DNA of 64,000 bases, taken from the NCBI GenBank assembly GCA_963810055.1, contig CAWEME010000035.1:166051-230050 (forward strand), read 5' to 3'. Made by a program: the position numbers and the translations under genes. The stretch is from REEB95 sp963810055 (GTDB taxonomy: Bacteria > Pseudomonadota > Alphaproteobacteria > ATCC43930 > CGMCC-115725). Position 1 is the first letter of the stretch, and each line of letters starts with the position of its first letter. The notes under the pieces were generated by a model that was not told where the DNA came from, did not search any database, and saw only the letters and a program-made list of their open reading frames with translations. Below, piece by piece: positions 53,944 through 63,135 of this stretch.

Positions 53944-55075
53944 ATGAAAATCGGCATTCCGAAAGAACGCCGGCCCGAAGAGCGTCGGGTCGCGGCCTCT
54001 CCCGATACGGCCAAGAAGCTCAAGAGCATGGGCCATGACATCCTGGTCGAAAAGGGCGCAGGAACCGGGGCGGCCTTCACCGACGAGGCCTATGCCGCCG
54101 CGGGCGCGTCGATGGTTGACGCGGCCGCCGCCTTGGCGGCCGAGATCGTGCTCAAGGTGCAGGCGCCCCTGCCCGACGAGATCGGCAAGATGAAGCCGGG
54201 CGCGGTGCTGGTCGGCATGCTCCAGCCCTTGCAGAACAAGGATCAGGTCGCTTCCTATGCCAAGGCGGGGCTCACCGCCTTCGCCATGGAGCTGGTGCCG
54301 CGCATCACCCGCGCCCAGGCGATGGACGTGCTGTCCTCGCAGGCCAATCTCGCCGGTTACAAGGCCGTGCTCGACGCCGCCGATGTTTTCGGCCGCGCCA
54401 TGCCGATGATGATGACCGCGGCCGGCACGATCGCGCCGGCGCGCGTGCTGGTGATGGGCGCGGGCGTCGCCGGCCTCCAGGCGATCGCCACCGCGCGGCG
54501 CTTGGGCGCGATCGTCTCCGCCACCGATGTGCGCTTCGCCGCCAAGGAACAGGTCGAAAGCCTGGGCGCCTCCTTCCTCGCGGTCGATCTCGAGGCGATG
54601 AAGGCGATGGAGACGGCGGGCGGCTATGCCAAGGAGGCGAGCGCGGATTTCGCCAAGCGCCAGCGCGAGCACGTGACCGAGGCCTTGAAGAAGATCGACA
54701 TCGTCATCTGCACCGCGCTCATCCCCGGGCGCAAGGCGCCGGTGCTGATCACCAAGGAGATGGTGGGGGTGATGCGTCCGGGCTCGGTGATCGTCGATTT
54801 GGCGGTGGAGCAAGGCGGCAACGCCGAAGGCAGCAAAGCCGGGCGAGACCGTGACCGCGCCCAACGGCGTCATCATCATCGGTCATTTGAACGTGCCGTC
54901 GCGCATCGCGGTCGACGCCAGCGCGCTCTATGCCCGCAACCTGTTGTCCTTCCTGGGATTGATCCTGACCAAGGAGAAGACGCTCAAGATCGACGAAGCC
55001 GACGAGATCGTGAAGGCGAGCCTGCTGACGCGCGACGGCAAGATCGTCCATCCGCAACTGGCGGGAGGCGCCTGA
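53944..55075 (+). CDS. pntAA: NAD(P) transhydrogenase subunit alpha part 1, frameshifted as read
   Basis: This is the soluble NAD(H)-binding component of the proton-translocating transhydrogenase. It starts MKIGIPKERRPEERRVAASP and contains LSSQANLAGYKAVLDAA, the nucleotide site VLVMGAGVAGLQAIATARRL, and the mobile-loop region before HVTEALKK. A G run at 54841-54843 has one base too many: AEGSKAG leads into nonsense, while the next frame gives ETVTAPNGVIIIGHLNVPSR. The correction yields 376 residues, the expected size. Its stop overlaps the pntAB start. Confidence 0.9.
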
Positions 55076-55401
55076 TGGGCGAGCATGCCAACGTCTTCGT
55101 CTTCTTCCTCACCGTCTTCGTGCTGGCGGTGTTCGTGGGCTATTACGTGGTGTGGCGGGTGACGCCCGCCCTCCATTCGCCGCTGATGAGCGTCACCAAC
55201 GCGGTGTCCTCGGTCATCATCGTCGGCGCGCTGATCGCCGCCGGGCCGGCGGGGCTGAGCTTCTCCAAGATCATGGGCCTGGCCGCGGTGACTCTGGCCT
55301 CGGTCAATATCTTCGGCGGCTTCATCGTGACGCAGCGCATGTTGCAGATGTTCAAGAAAAAGGCGCCCAAAGAGCCCGCCAAGGAGCCGGCCAAGAAATG
55401 A
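55075..55401 (+). CDS. pntAB: NAD(P) transhydrogenase subunit alpha part 2
   Basis: This 108-residue membrane component forms part of the proton channel. It has three hydrophobic spans (VFVFFLTVFVLAVFVGYYVV, SVIIVGALIAAGPAGL, LAAVTLASVNIFGGFIV) and the family segments HSPLMSVTNAVSS and FIVTQRMLQMFK. Separate alpha1 and alpha2 genes are usual in alphaproteobacteria. Start and stop both overlap neighbouring genes (TGATG, ATGA). Confidence 0.94.
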   Translation: MGEHANVFVFFLTVFVLAVFVGYYVVWRVTPALHSPLMSVTNAVSSVIIVGALIAAGPAGLSFSKIMGLAAVTLASVNIFGGFIVTQRMLQMFKKKAPKEPAKEPAKK

Positions 55402-56790
55402 GCGCGAATCTCTCGGCCTTGCTCTACCTCGTCGCCAGCATCTGCTTCATCATGGCGCTCAGGGGGCTGTCGTCGCCGCTGACCGCGCGCGGCGGCAATC
55501 TCTACGGCATCATCGGCATGGTGATCGCGATCGGCACCACGCTCGCCTCTCCCGGCGTGCTGAGCTATCCCGAAATCGCAGGCCGGAATCGTCGTGGGCG
55601 GCACGATCGGCACCATCGTCGCGCTGCGCATCCAGATGACGGCGCTGCCGCAGCTGGTGGCGGCCTTCCACAGTCTCGTCGGCTTGGCGGCGGTGTGCGT
55701 CGCAACGGCGGCGTTCTTCGCGCCCGCGGCCTACGGCATCGGCGAGGTCGGCGCGATCCACGGCCAGAGCCTGATCGAAATGAGCCTCGGCACCGCCATC
55801 GGCGCCGTCACCTTCACCGGCTCGATCATCGCCTTCGGCAAGCTTCAGGGCCTCATCACCGGCGCGCCGCTGGTCTTCCCCGGCCAGCATTGGCTCAACG
55901 CGGCGCTGGGCGTGGCGCTGGTGGCGATCATCGTCTGGTTCTTCATGGACCAGGCGCCGCTGCAATTCTGGCTGATCGTCGGAATATCTCTGCTGCTGGG
56001 CCTGCTGCTGATCGTGCCGATCGGCGGCGCCGACATGCCGGTGGTGATCTCGATGCTGAACAGCTACTCGGGCTGGGCGGCCTGCGGCATCGGCTTCACG
56101 CTCGGCAATTCGCTGCTCATCATCACCGGCGCGCTGGTGGGCTCCTCGGGCGCGATCCTCAGCTACATCATGTGCAAGGGCATGAACCGCTCGATCTTCA
56201 ACGTGATCCTGGGCGGTTTCGGCACCGAAGGCGGCACGATCGCGGCCGGCGGCCAGGGCGACAAGCCGGTCAAATCGGGCAGCGCCGACGACGCCGCCTT
56301 CATCCTCAAGAACGCCAGCTCGGTCATCATCGTGCCGGGCTACGGCATGGCGGTGGCCCAGGCGCAGCACGCGCTCAAGGAAATGGCCGACATCCTGAAG
56401 AAGGAAGGCGTCACCGTGCATTACGCCATCCATCCGGTGGCGGGCCGCATGCCCGGCCACATGAACGTGCTGCTGGCCGAAGCGAACGTGCCTTACGAGG
56501 ACGTGATGGAACTGGACGAGATCAACCGCGATTTCCCCACCACCGACGTCGCCTTCGTCATCGGCGCCAACGATGTGACCAACCCGGCAGCCAAGACCGA
56601 TCCCAAATCGCCGATCTACGGCATGCCCATCCTGGACGTGGAAAAGGCCAAGACCGTGCTGTTCGTCAAACGCTCCATGGCCTCGGGCTATGCCGGGGTC
56701 CAGAACGAGCTGTTCTTCCGCGACAACACCATGATGCTGTTCGGCGACGCCAAGAAGATGTGCGAGCAGATCGTGAAGGCGCTCGGGTAG
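55398..56790 (+). CDS. pntB: NAD(P) transhydrogenase subunit beta, frameshifted as read
   Basis: Subunit beta combines eight or nine membrane helices with the NADP(H)-binding domain. It starts MSANLSALLYLVASICFIMA. The frame breaks near 55583: SYPEIAG is followed in the next frame by GIVVGGTIGTIVALRIQMTA. Removing one C gives 463 residues. The NADP domain has IVPGYGMAVAQAQHAL, PVAGRMPGHMNVLLAEA and VIGANDVTNPAAK. It follows pntAB by ATGA overlap and ends the operon before a bidirectional terminator. Confidence 0.9.
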
Positions 56791-56793
56791 TTA

Positions 56794-56849
56794 GGCTTCG
56801 CGCCTCGCGTAGCACAGCGATCGCGGAGGCGATCGCGTCGTGCGAAGCC
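56794..56849. repeat. Inverted repeat between pntB and rpsU
   Basis: Outer arms GGCTTCGC / GCGAAGCC enclose GCGATCGC-GGAG-GCGATCGC. The structure lies directly after the pntB stop and before the terminator. No second copy was seen in the window. Confidence 0.5.
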
Positions 56850-56870
56850 AAAGAAAGTTCCCCTAAAACC

Positions 56871-56894
56871 AAAAGCCGCCTTTCGGCGGCTTTT
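56871..56894. terminator. Bidirectional intrinsic terminator between pntB and rpsU
   Basis: AAAAGCCGCC and GGCGGCTTTT form a 10-bp stem with a short TTTC loop. T-runs follow on both strands, so it can terminate pntB on the plus strand and rpsU on the minus strand. Confidence 0.9.
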
Positions 56895-56903
56895 AATTAT
56901 GGG

Positions 56904-57107
56904 CTAGTAGCCCTCGCGTTCCATGCGCTTCCTGAGGAGTTTGCGGTAGCGGCGCACCGCCTCGGCCTTTTCGCGGGCGCGGCGCTCGGACGGCTTCTCG
57001 TAATTGCGGCGGATCTTCATCTCCCGGAACAGGCCTTCGCGCTGCATCTTTTTCTTGAGCGCGCGCAGCGCCTGATCGACGTTGTTATCGCGGACGAGAA
57101 CCTGCAC
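56904..57107 (-). CDS. rpsU: 30S ribosomal protein S21
   Basis: This is the 67-residue basic S21 protein of the small ribosomal subunit, starting MQVLVRDNNVDQALRALKKK. The segment REMKIRRNYEKPSERRAREK is the family signature. It is a single-gene unit, convergent with pntB and divergent from def. S21 acts near the anti-Shine-Dalgarno region in translation initiation. Confidence 0.97.
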   Translation of the reverse strand: MQVLVRDNNVDQALRALKKKMQREGLFREMKIRRNYEKPSERRAREKAEAVRRYRKLLRKRMEREGY

Positions 57108-57297
57108 GGACGCGCATTTCCTTTCGTAAAGACGGTTAAAAGGCCAATTCCCAGCCCGGAAAACCGGGCCAAGGGGCGGGTGAATATCACCAAAATCCGG
57201 CTTTGTGAAGCCTTTGGCTAGGGCTTAAACCGCCTTTCCGCAAGGCTGCGGCTTTTGCGCCACGCCAAACCGGGCCGATTCGGCTAATATTCTTGCC

Positions 57298-57858
57298 ATG
57301 GCTATTCTCAGGATCGCCCGCATGGGCCACCCGGTGCTGCGCGGCCCAGCGGAAACCGTCGCCGACCCGGCCGCGCCCGAAATCCGCCGGCTGGTCGCCG
57401 ACATGATCGAGACCATGGAGGATTACGGCGGCACCGGCCTGGCCGCGCCCCAGGTGCATGTGCCGAAGCGCGTCGTGGTCTTTCAGGTGACGGAGGGGCG
57501 CCTCACCGGCCGCCCGCTCGACACGCCCCTGGAACTGACCGCCATCGTCAATCCGGTGATCGAGCCGATCGGCGCCGAGCAGGAGCTGGATTGGGAAGGC
57601 TGCCTCTCGGTTCCGGGCTTGCGCGGCGCGGTGCCGCGCTTCGTCAAGATCCGCTATCGCGGCCTTGGCTTGGACGGCAAGACCATCGACCGCGTCGCCG
57701 AAGGCTTCCACGCCCGCGTGCTGCAACATGAATGCGACCATCTCGACGGCGTTCTCTATCCGCAGCGCATGAGGGATCTGAGCCTGCTGATCTACAACGA
57801 GGAAAGCGCGAGGCACCCGGTCGATCTCGGCCAAGCCCGCGACAAGGCGGCGGAATGA
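57298..57858 (+). CDS. def: Peptide deformylase
   Basis: This removes the N-terminal formyl group from new proteins. The three motifs are present: GTGLAAPQV (motif 1), WEGCLSVPG (motif 2, metal Cys) and QHECDHLDG (motif 3, metal His pair and catalytic Glu). The 186-residue length is typical. The start overlaps no other gene, and the stop overlaps the COQ9-family ATG (ATGA). Confidence 0.96.
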   Translation: MAILRIARMGHPVLRGPAETVADPAAPEIRRLVADMIETMEDYGGTGLAAPQVHVPKRVVVFQVTEGRLTGRPLDTPLELTAIVNPVIEPIGAEQELDWEGCLSVPGLRGAVPRFVKIRYRGLGLDGKTIDRVAEGFHARVLQHECDHLDGVLYPQRMRDLSLLIYNEESARHPVDLGQARDKAAE

Positions 57859-58499
57859 AGGACGACACCGCGCTCAAGGTGAAAATCGTGCTGGCGATGC
57901 TGCCGGACGTGCCCTTCGAGGGCTGGTCCCGGGCGGCGCTGCGCAAGGCCGCGGCCAAGCTCGGCCATGACGAGGCGGAAACCGATTCGCTCTTCCCCGG
58001 CGGCGCGCGCGACGCGGCCGCGTGTTTTTCCGCCTGGGCCGATCGTGAGACCGAAAAGGCGCTGGCCCGGAAGAAGCTGGACACGCTCAAAATCCGTGAG
58101 CGCATCGCGTTGGGCGTCAAGACCCGGCTCGACATCCTGGCGCCCCACCGCGAGGCGGTGCGGCGTCTGCTCGCCTTCCTGGCGCTGCCGGCCAATCTGC
58201 CGCTCGCCGCCCGGCTGCTTTACCGCACCACCGATGCGATCTGGTACGCCGCCGGCGACCGCGCCACCGATTTCAGCTTCTATACCAAGCGCGGTCTGCT
58301 GGCCGGGGTCTATGCTTCGACCACCCTCTATTGGCTCGACGACAAGTCGAAGGACGGCGCCGCCACCTCGCGCTTCCTCGACCGCCGCATCGACGAGGTG
58401 ATGAAGATTCCGAAGCTGCGCGCCCGGGTGAAGGAAGGCCTGGGAACCCTGCCCAATCCTCTGCGAGCCTTGCGGGGCTTGCGCCGCGGCGCCAGCTAG
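57855..58499 (+). CDS. COQ9 family protein
   Basis: The 214-residue protein matches COQ9/RpsU-divergently-transcribed proteins, a TetR-like fold that binds lipids and supports ubiquinone synthesis. Marks are the N-terminal helical part with LAMLPDVPFEGWSRAALR and the C-terminal ATDFSFYTKRGLLAGVYAST, followed by TLYWLDDKS. It lies near, and in divergent orientation to, rpsU, the arrangement that gave the family its name. It is coupled to def by overlap and overlaps purK at its end. Confidence 0.93.
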   Translation: MKDDTALKVKIVLAMLPDVPFEGWSRAALRKAAAKLGHDEAETDSLFPGGARDAAACFSAWADRETEKALARKKLDTLKIRERIALGVKTRLDILAPHREAVRRLLAFLALPANLPLAARLLYRTTDAIWYAAGDRATDFSFYTKRGLLAGVYASTTLYWLDDKSKDGAATSRFLDRRIDEVMKIPKLRARVKEGLGTLPNPLRALRGLRRGAS

Positions 58500-59563
58500 C
58501 TTTTCGGCAGCAGCCTGGTGACGTGGCCCATCTTGCGGCCAGGCACCGGCTTGCCCTTGCCGTAGAGATGGAGCTTGGCGCCGGGATCCTTGAGCGCCGC
58601 CCGCCAGCCCTTCACCTCGTCTCCGATCAGGTTCTTCATCACCGCGTCGGAATGGCGCTCGGGCGAGCCCAGGGGCAGGCCGCAGATGGCGCGCACCAGC
58701 TGCTCGAACTGGCTGGTGATGCAGGCATCGATGGTCCAATGGCCGGAATTATGCGGCCGGGGCGCGATCTCGTTGACCAGCACCCGGCCTTGCTTGGTCA
58801 CGAACATCTCGACCGCGAGCAATCCCACGACATCGAGCTTTTCCGCGATCCGGACGGCGATGCGCGTGGCCTCGCGCGCCTCGGCTTTCCCGATGCGCGC
58901 CGGGGCCGAGGTGGTATCGAGTATTCCCCGGTTATGGCGGTTTTCGACCGGAATATAGGCCTCGATTTTGCCGTCGAGCCCGCGCGCCACGATCACCGAC
59001 ACCTCGCAGGCGAAATCGACCCGGCCTTCGAGAATCCCGTGCTTCGCGCGGAAGCGTTTCCACGACGCGGACGGGCGGGATCCCGGCTCGACCGGCAGCT
59101 GGCCCTTGCCGTCATAGCCGAAGCGCACGGTCTTGAGGATGGCGCGCGATTTGAGCGCCGCCATGGCCTCGGCCAGCTCGCCTGCGCCCGTCACCGGGTG
59201 ATAATCCGCGGTGGATATGCCGATGCCGCGCAGGAAATTCTTCTCCTTCAGCCGGTCCTGCGCGATTTCGAGCGCGTTGGGCCCCGGGCGCAGCGGCTTG
59301 AGCCTGGCCAGGTATCGCGCCGCTTCGACATCGACGTTCTCGAACTCGAAGGTCGCGACGTCGATCCCCCGGGCGAAGCGCCGGAGCGCGGCCCGGTCGG
59401 AGTATTTCGCGGTGGTGGCAAGGGCCGTCACCTGCTTGGCCGGGCTGTCCTTTTCGGGACAGAAGACATGGCAGCGATAGCCCAGTTGTGCCGCGGCGAG
59501 CGCGGTCATGCGCCCGAGCTGGCCGCCGCCCAATATGCCGATGGTCGATCCGGGGACGATCAT
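58496..59563 (-). CDS. purK: 5-(carboxyamino)imidazole ribonucleotide synthase
   Basis: PurK makes N5-CAIR from AIR, bicarbonate and ATP in purine synthesis. The 355-residue ATP-grasp protein has IGILGGGQLGRMTALAAAQLG near its start, FEFENVDVEAARYL, LKTVRFGYDGKGQ and the metal-binding VNEIAPRPHNSGHWTID. I chose the ATG at 59563, which shares one base with the purE stop (TGATG); an in-frame TTG lies one codon upstream. Confidence 0.96.
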   Translation of the reverse strand: MIVPGSTIGILGGGQLGRMTALAAAQLGYRCHVFCPEKDSPAKQVTALATTAKYSDRAALRRFARGIDVATFEFENVDVEAARYLARLKPLRPGPNALEIAQDRLKEKNFLRGIGISTADYHPVTGAGELAEAMAALKSRAILKTVRFGYDGKGQLPVEPGSRPSASWKRFRAKHGILEGRVDFACEVSVIVARGLDGKIEAYIPVENRHNRGILDTTSAPARIGKAEAREATRIAVRIAEKLDVVGLLAVEMFVTKQGRVLVNEIAPRPHNSGHWTIDACITSQFEQLVRAICGLPLGSPERHSDAVMKNLIGDEVKGWRAALKDPGAKLHLYGKGKPVPGRKMGHVTRLLPKS

Positions 59564-60054
59564 CAACGCGAAGGGCGCTTGGGCACCGCGGCGGTCAGCC
59601 GCTGGCGCCAGGCATCGAGCCGCGCCGCCAATTTCTGGTCGCCCAGCGCCAGGATGGATGCCGCCAGCAGCGCGGCGTTGATCGCGCCCGCCTTGCCTAT
59701 CGCCAGCGTGCCCACCGGCACGCCGCCCGGCATCTGGGCGATGGAGAGCAGGCTGTCGAGGCCCTTCAAGGCCTTGGTTGCGACCGGCACGCCCAGCACC
59801 GGCAGCGGCGTCATCGACGCGACCATGCCCGGCAGATGGGCGGCGCCGCCGGCCCCGGCGATGATCACCCGCAGGCCGCGGCCCTTGGCGGCGACCGCGT
59901 ATTGGTAGAGCCGCTTGGGCGTGCGGTGGGCCGAAACCACCAGCGCCTCATGCTTGATGCCGAGCCGGGTGAGCGTCCGGGCCGCGTGGCGCAGCGTGCG
60001 CCAGTCGGAGGTGCTGCCCATGATGATGCCGACTAAGGGCTTGGCGCGCGCCAT
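59563..60054 (-). CDS. purE: 5-(carboxyamino)imidazole ribonucleotide mutase
   Basis: PurE converts N5-CAIR to CAIR. The 163-residue class I enzyme shows GIIMGSTSDWRTL, the catalytic VSAHRTPKRL and IIAGAGGAAHLPGMVAS. The ATG at 60054 marks the start of homology; an upstream ATG at 60087 is less likely. It is immediately followed by purK. Confidence 0.96.
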   Translation of the reverse strand: MARAKPLVGIIMGSTSDWRTLRHAARTLTRLGIKHEALVVSAHRTPKRLYQYAVAAKGRGLRVIIAGAGGAAHLPGMVASMTPLPVLGVPVATKALKGLDSLLSIAQMPGGVPVGTLAIGKAGAINAALLAASILALGDQKLAARLDAWRQRLTAAVPKRPSR

Positions 60055-60129
60055 GAAACCGCCTTTCCGGACCGGGAAAGCGCGCATTATAGGAATGCGC
60101 GGGTCTTGGGCAAGCGGGCCGAAAGCGGC

Positions 60130-60918
60130 TCAGAACACCAGCCGGCTGCCGGCGAGGATCAAAGTGGCGGCCAAAGTGAGGCGCAGCGCCGTGTCCGGCA
60201 CCACGGTCGAGGCATAGCTGCCGAGGACGACGCCCGGAATCGAGCCGGCCAGCAGCGAGACCAGCAGATGGCCGTCGATTGAGCCGATCATCCAATGGCC
60301 GATCCCGGCCAGCAGGGTAAGCGGCACGGCATGGGCGATGTCGGAGCCGACGATGCGCACGATGCGGAGCTTGGGATAGAGCAGCACCAGGGCGGTGACG
60401 CCCAGCGCGCCCGCCCCCACCGACGAAACCGACACCAGCACGCCCAGCACCGCGCCCGTCGCCACGGTCAGGATCGCGGTGCGGCGCGGATCGAGCTCGC
60501 CCACGCGCTTGGCATAGAGCTTCTGGATTTGCGCGCGGAAGATCAGCGCGAGCGCGGTGGCGAACAGCGCGAGGCCCAGCACCAGGGTGATGAGCGCGCT
60601 CGCCGCCCTGCCGGTGAGATCGAGACGGGACAGGACGATCAGCGTCGCCGCCGTCGCCGGCAGGCTGCCCGCGGCCAGGCGGCCGACGATGCGCCAGTCG
60701 ACGGTGCGGGTATAGCCGTGCATCAGCGTGCCGCCGGTCTTGGTCGCGGCGGCGTAGAGCAGGTCGGTGCCGACCGCGGTGGCGGGATGGATGCCGAACA
60801 GCAGGATGAGCAGCGGCGTCATCAGCGCGCCGCCGCCGACGCCGGTCATGCCGACCAGCGCGCCGACGACGAAGCCTGAAAGCGAATAGAGCGGATCGAT
60901 CGTGTGAACCCAATTCAC
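60130..60918 (-). CDS. TauE/SafE family sulfite exporter-like membrane protein
   Basis: The 262-residue protein has about eight spans in two homologous halves. The first repeat contains VGALVGMTGVGGGALMTPLL, and the second contains VLVSVSSVGAGALGVTALVL, both family marks. Members move small anions such as sulfite, sulfonates or organic acids. It is upstream of purE by 75 bases on the same strand, probably independent in function. Confidence 0.9.
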   Translation of the reverse strand: MNWVHTIDPLYSLSGFVVGALVGMTGVGGGALMTPLLILLFGIHPATAVGTDLLYAAATKTGGTLMHGYTRTVDWRIVGRLAAGSLPATAATLIVLSRLDLTGRAASALITLVLGLALFATALALIFRAQIQKLYAKRVGELDPRRTAILTVATGAVLGVLVSVSSVGAGALGVTALVLLYPKLRIVRIVGSDIAHAVPLTLLAGIGHWMIGSIDGHLLVSLLAGSIPGVVLGSYASTVVPDTALRLTLAATLILAGSRLVF

Positions 60919-61083
60919 GGCGTGGTCACGCGTCTCCGTTGCGGCAGGACCCGAATTGTCCGATGGCGGGGAACCAAGAGCAATCCCTTAGTTGGCTACC
61001 CCGGCCTTGGCCCGGGCCGGGCTTCCGCCTAGCTCCGCGGCACTTCGCCGCAAGCAGAAGGCGATGGGCCAGGCGGCCTGGCC

Positions 61084-61168
61084 GTCATTGCGAGGCTGCA
61101 ACGCGGCCGAAGCAATCCAGCGGCCACTGTATCGCCTCTGGATTGCTTCGCCTCCGGCTCGCAATGAC
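61084..61168. repeat. Palindromic repeat element (complete copy)
   Basis: Nested inverted repeats are GTCATTGCGAG (61084-61094) with CTCGCAATGAC (61158-61168), and AAGCAATCCAG (61110-61120) with CTGGATTGCTT (61138-61148). Related palindromes beginning with this sequence are widespread in alphaproteobacterial intergenic DNA. A half copy is at 41812-41849. It lies in the 274-base spacer between the TauE gene and a DUF465 gene, which holds no other feature. Confidence 0.85.
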
Positions 61169-61192
61169 AAGACAGGGCGGTTGGGCGGGGGC

Positions 61193-61396
61193 TCAGGCGA
61201 TGATATCGGGCAGCAGCTTGCTTTCGAGCTTGGTGATGAGGTCCTTGAGCGCCAGCTTGCGGCGCTTCAGGCGCTGCATGTCGAGCGGATTGTCGGGCGG
61301 GTTTTCCTCGCAGCGCAGAATCTCTTCGTCGAGCACGCGATGCTCGGATTTGAGAAGCTCTATTTTCGCCTTGATGGCTTCGACGTCGAGATCCAT
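61193..61396 (-). CDS. DUF465 (YdcH-like) protein 1
   Basis: This 67-residue helical protein belongs to DUF465. It has the family pattern LKSEHRVLDEEI followed by MQRLKRRKLALKDLITKLES, forming a probable coiled-coil hairpin. Function is unknown. It is convergent in sequence type with a second member at 61818 on the opposite strand. Confidence 0.9.
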   Translation of the reverse strand: MDLDVEAIKAKIELLKSEHRVLDEEILRCEENPPDNPLDMQRLKRRKLALKDLITKLESKLLPDIIA

Positions 61397-61817
61397 GCCG
61401 GACTATCGCCTATCGCGCCGGATAATCGCGGCATTATAGCAAAACCGGCCCGTGGGGGTGAGGCCCCGAAAACCCCGCATTATCCGCGCAAACCGGGCCT
61501 CGCGGGGAGGAATCCCGGGGCGCAGACGAGGTCCGAGACCTTCGGGCTTTCGCCCGGCGGCGGCGGAGCGGGCCGCAACGCCGGAACCCGCGCGGCGATG
61601 TTCCGCGCCGGAGCCGCGGCTCATTCTCCGCGTTGTTAATAATAATAATTATGGGCGGGGTGGAACCGTTCTAGCCAATGATTCCAAGCCCTTGAATTTT
61701 GCGGCCTTGATTCGGGCGCGCCCAAATCTCCAAAAATTAATCCATTCCCGCTTGGCCAAACCCGCCCGGCGGTATTATGATGCTTTGGTTACGTCACCTC
61801 ATCCAGCAGGAGGAGCC
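61397..61817. other. Divergent intergenic region between two DUF465 genes
   Basis: This 421-base spacer separates two divergent DUF465 genes. It changes sharply from a GC-rich block (61490-61620) to an AT-rich one with TTAATAATAATAATTATG near 61640. TTGGCC and TATTAT 15 bases apart near 61753-61779 are a weak promoter candidate for the plus-strand gene. I see no gene in it. Confidence 0.45.
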
Positions 61818-61988
61818 ATGACGCTTGAGGATCACATCGAGGAACTTCGTACCCGTCACCACAGAATCGAAATCGAACTCGATCACGAAATCCACCGACC
61901 CCACCCCGACGACGTCACCGTCACCGGCCTGAAACGGAAAAAGCTCCGCATCAAGGACGAAATCTTCCAGCTGGAACACGAACGCTAG
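61818..61988 (+). CDS. DUF465 (YdcH-like) protein 2
   Basis: The 56-residue protein starts MTLEDHIEELRTRHHRIEIE and has TGLKRKKLRIKDEIFQLEHE, the DUF465 pattern of a short helical hairpin. A strong AGGAGGAG ribosome-binding site lies just before the ATG at 61818. It is a paralogue of the protein encoded at 61193, lying divergently. It is followed by an intrinsic terminator. Confidence 0.9.
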   Translation: MTLEDHIEELRTRHHRIEIELDHEIHRPHPDDVTVTGLKRKKLRIKDEIFQLEHER

Positions 61989-61999
61989 TCCGGCGCCCG

Positions 62000-62033
62000 A
62001 ACGCCCCTCCCCTCGGAGGGGCGGTTCGTTTTT
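62000..62033 (+). terminator. Rho-independent terminator after DUF465 gene 2
   Basis: A 9-bp GC stem (CGCCCCTCC / GGAGGGGCG) with a CCTC loop is followed by TTCGTTTTT on the plus strand, just after the stop at 61988. Confidence 0.88.
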
Positions 62034-62065
62034 GGGCTATCGGCGGTCCGCTTCGCGGCCGCGAT

Positions 62066-62989
62066 TCACAGACCGCGATCCTCGAGCCATTCCCGGATGA
62101 GCTCCGCCGCTTTTCTCCAGGATGCATCCAGCATGATCGCGTGCCCGGACGGTTTGACGATCCGCAAGGCCGATCCGTGGAAAAGGGCGGTGCGCCGCGC
62201 CATCGAACGCTCGATGATGCGGTCGCCGTTCGCGGCCAGAACCAGCGAAGGGATTCCGACGCTTTGCGCCGGCAGGACGGGGCCCGGCATGCGGGCATCG
62301 GCCAAGGCGCGGCGGCTTTCGGGTCCGAGACGGGCGGCGAAGGCGACGACCTGCTTGGCGGGCAGCTCGTTCGAGAATAATGCCCGCCGCCACAGCTCCG
62401 CCATCGACGCTTTTCCGTCCGGCCGCTTCCTGAGGATGTTTTCCAGAAGGGCGGTGGGATGCGGCAATACCAGGCTGTGGCCGACAAGCAAGATGCCCTC
62501 GGGAGGCGCCGGCGCCAAAAGGACAATGGCGCGCATCGGAACCCGCCCGATGAGCCTTTGCACGATAAGACCGCCAAGCGAATGCCCGACCACGACGACC
62601 GGCGCGCCGATCTTCTCGATGACGCAGCGGACGTCGTCGATATAATCCGAAAACCGCCAGTCCTGGATCCGGTCGCGCCCCTTGCTGCGGCCATGGCCGC
62701 GCAGACTCAGCGCGTAAACGCTCCTTCCCGATTTCCAGAAGTAAGGCAGGAAGTGCTCCTGCCACATCCAGGCGCCGCCGAACGCGCCATGCACGAAAAG
62801 AATAACCGTGTCCCGGTGACGCCAAAGCCTGCCCGCGCCGACGACTTCGAGGCGCGGCCCGCCCGGCGAGCGATAGCGGCGCAGGAAATTCCAGGAAACC
62901 GGGACCGGCGGCGACGCCGGACCGGCGAAGCGCCATAGCCAGCCGAACAACGGCTTCCGGGACGGCTTGCTTCGCTGGGTGGCGTGCAT
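62066..62989 (-). CDS. Alpha/beta hydrolase
   Basis: The protein of about 307 residues has an alpha/beta hydrolase fold. The oxyanion segment is LFVHGAFGGAWMW, the nucleophile elbow is VVGHSLGGLIVQ, the Asp lies in LAANGDRIIE, and the His is in KPSGHAIML, so the triad is complete. I prefer the ATG at 62989 to that at 63010. The substrate is unknown; esterase, lipase or thioesterase-like roles are possible. It is the last gene before the AT-rich segment. Confidence 0.88.
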   Translation of the reverse strand: MHATQRSKPSRKPLFGWLWRFAGPASPPVPVSWNFLRRYRSPGGPRLEVVGAGRLWRHRDTVILFVHGAFGGAWMWQEHFLPYFWKSGRSVYALSLRGHGRSKGRDRIQDWRFSDYIDDVRCVIEKIGAPVVVVGHSLGGLIVQRLIGRVPMRAIVLLAPAPPEGILLVGHSLVLPHPTALLENILRKRPDGKASMAELWRRALFSNELPAKQVVAFAARLGPESRRALADARMPGPVLPAQSVGIPSLVLAANGDRIIERSMARRTALFHGSALRIVKPSGHAIMLDASWRKAAELIREWLEDRGL

Positions 62990-63135
62990 ATCGAGGCCCG
63001 ACGATTTCAATCCTTGAGGTATATCGGATTACCGCAGGATTGTGGCCGTTTCATTGAACCGGCGCCGAATATCGGCCTAGGGTGACCTATATCTATTTTA
63101 TCAATTTGCCGAAAGACAAACTCGACCAATGAAGA

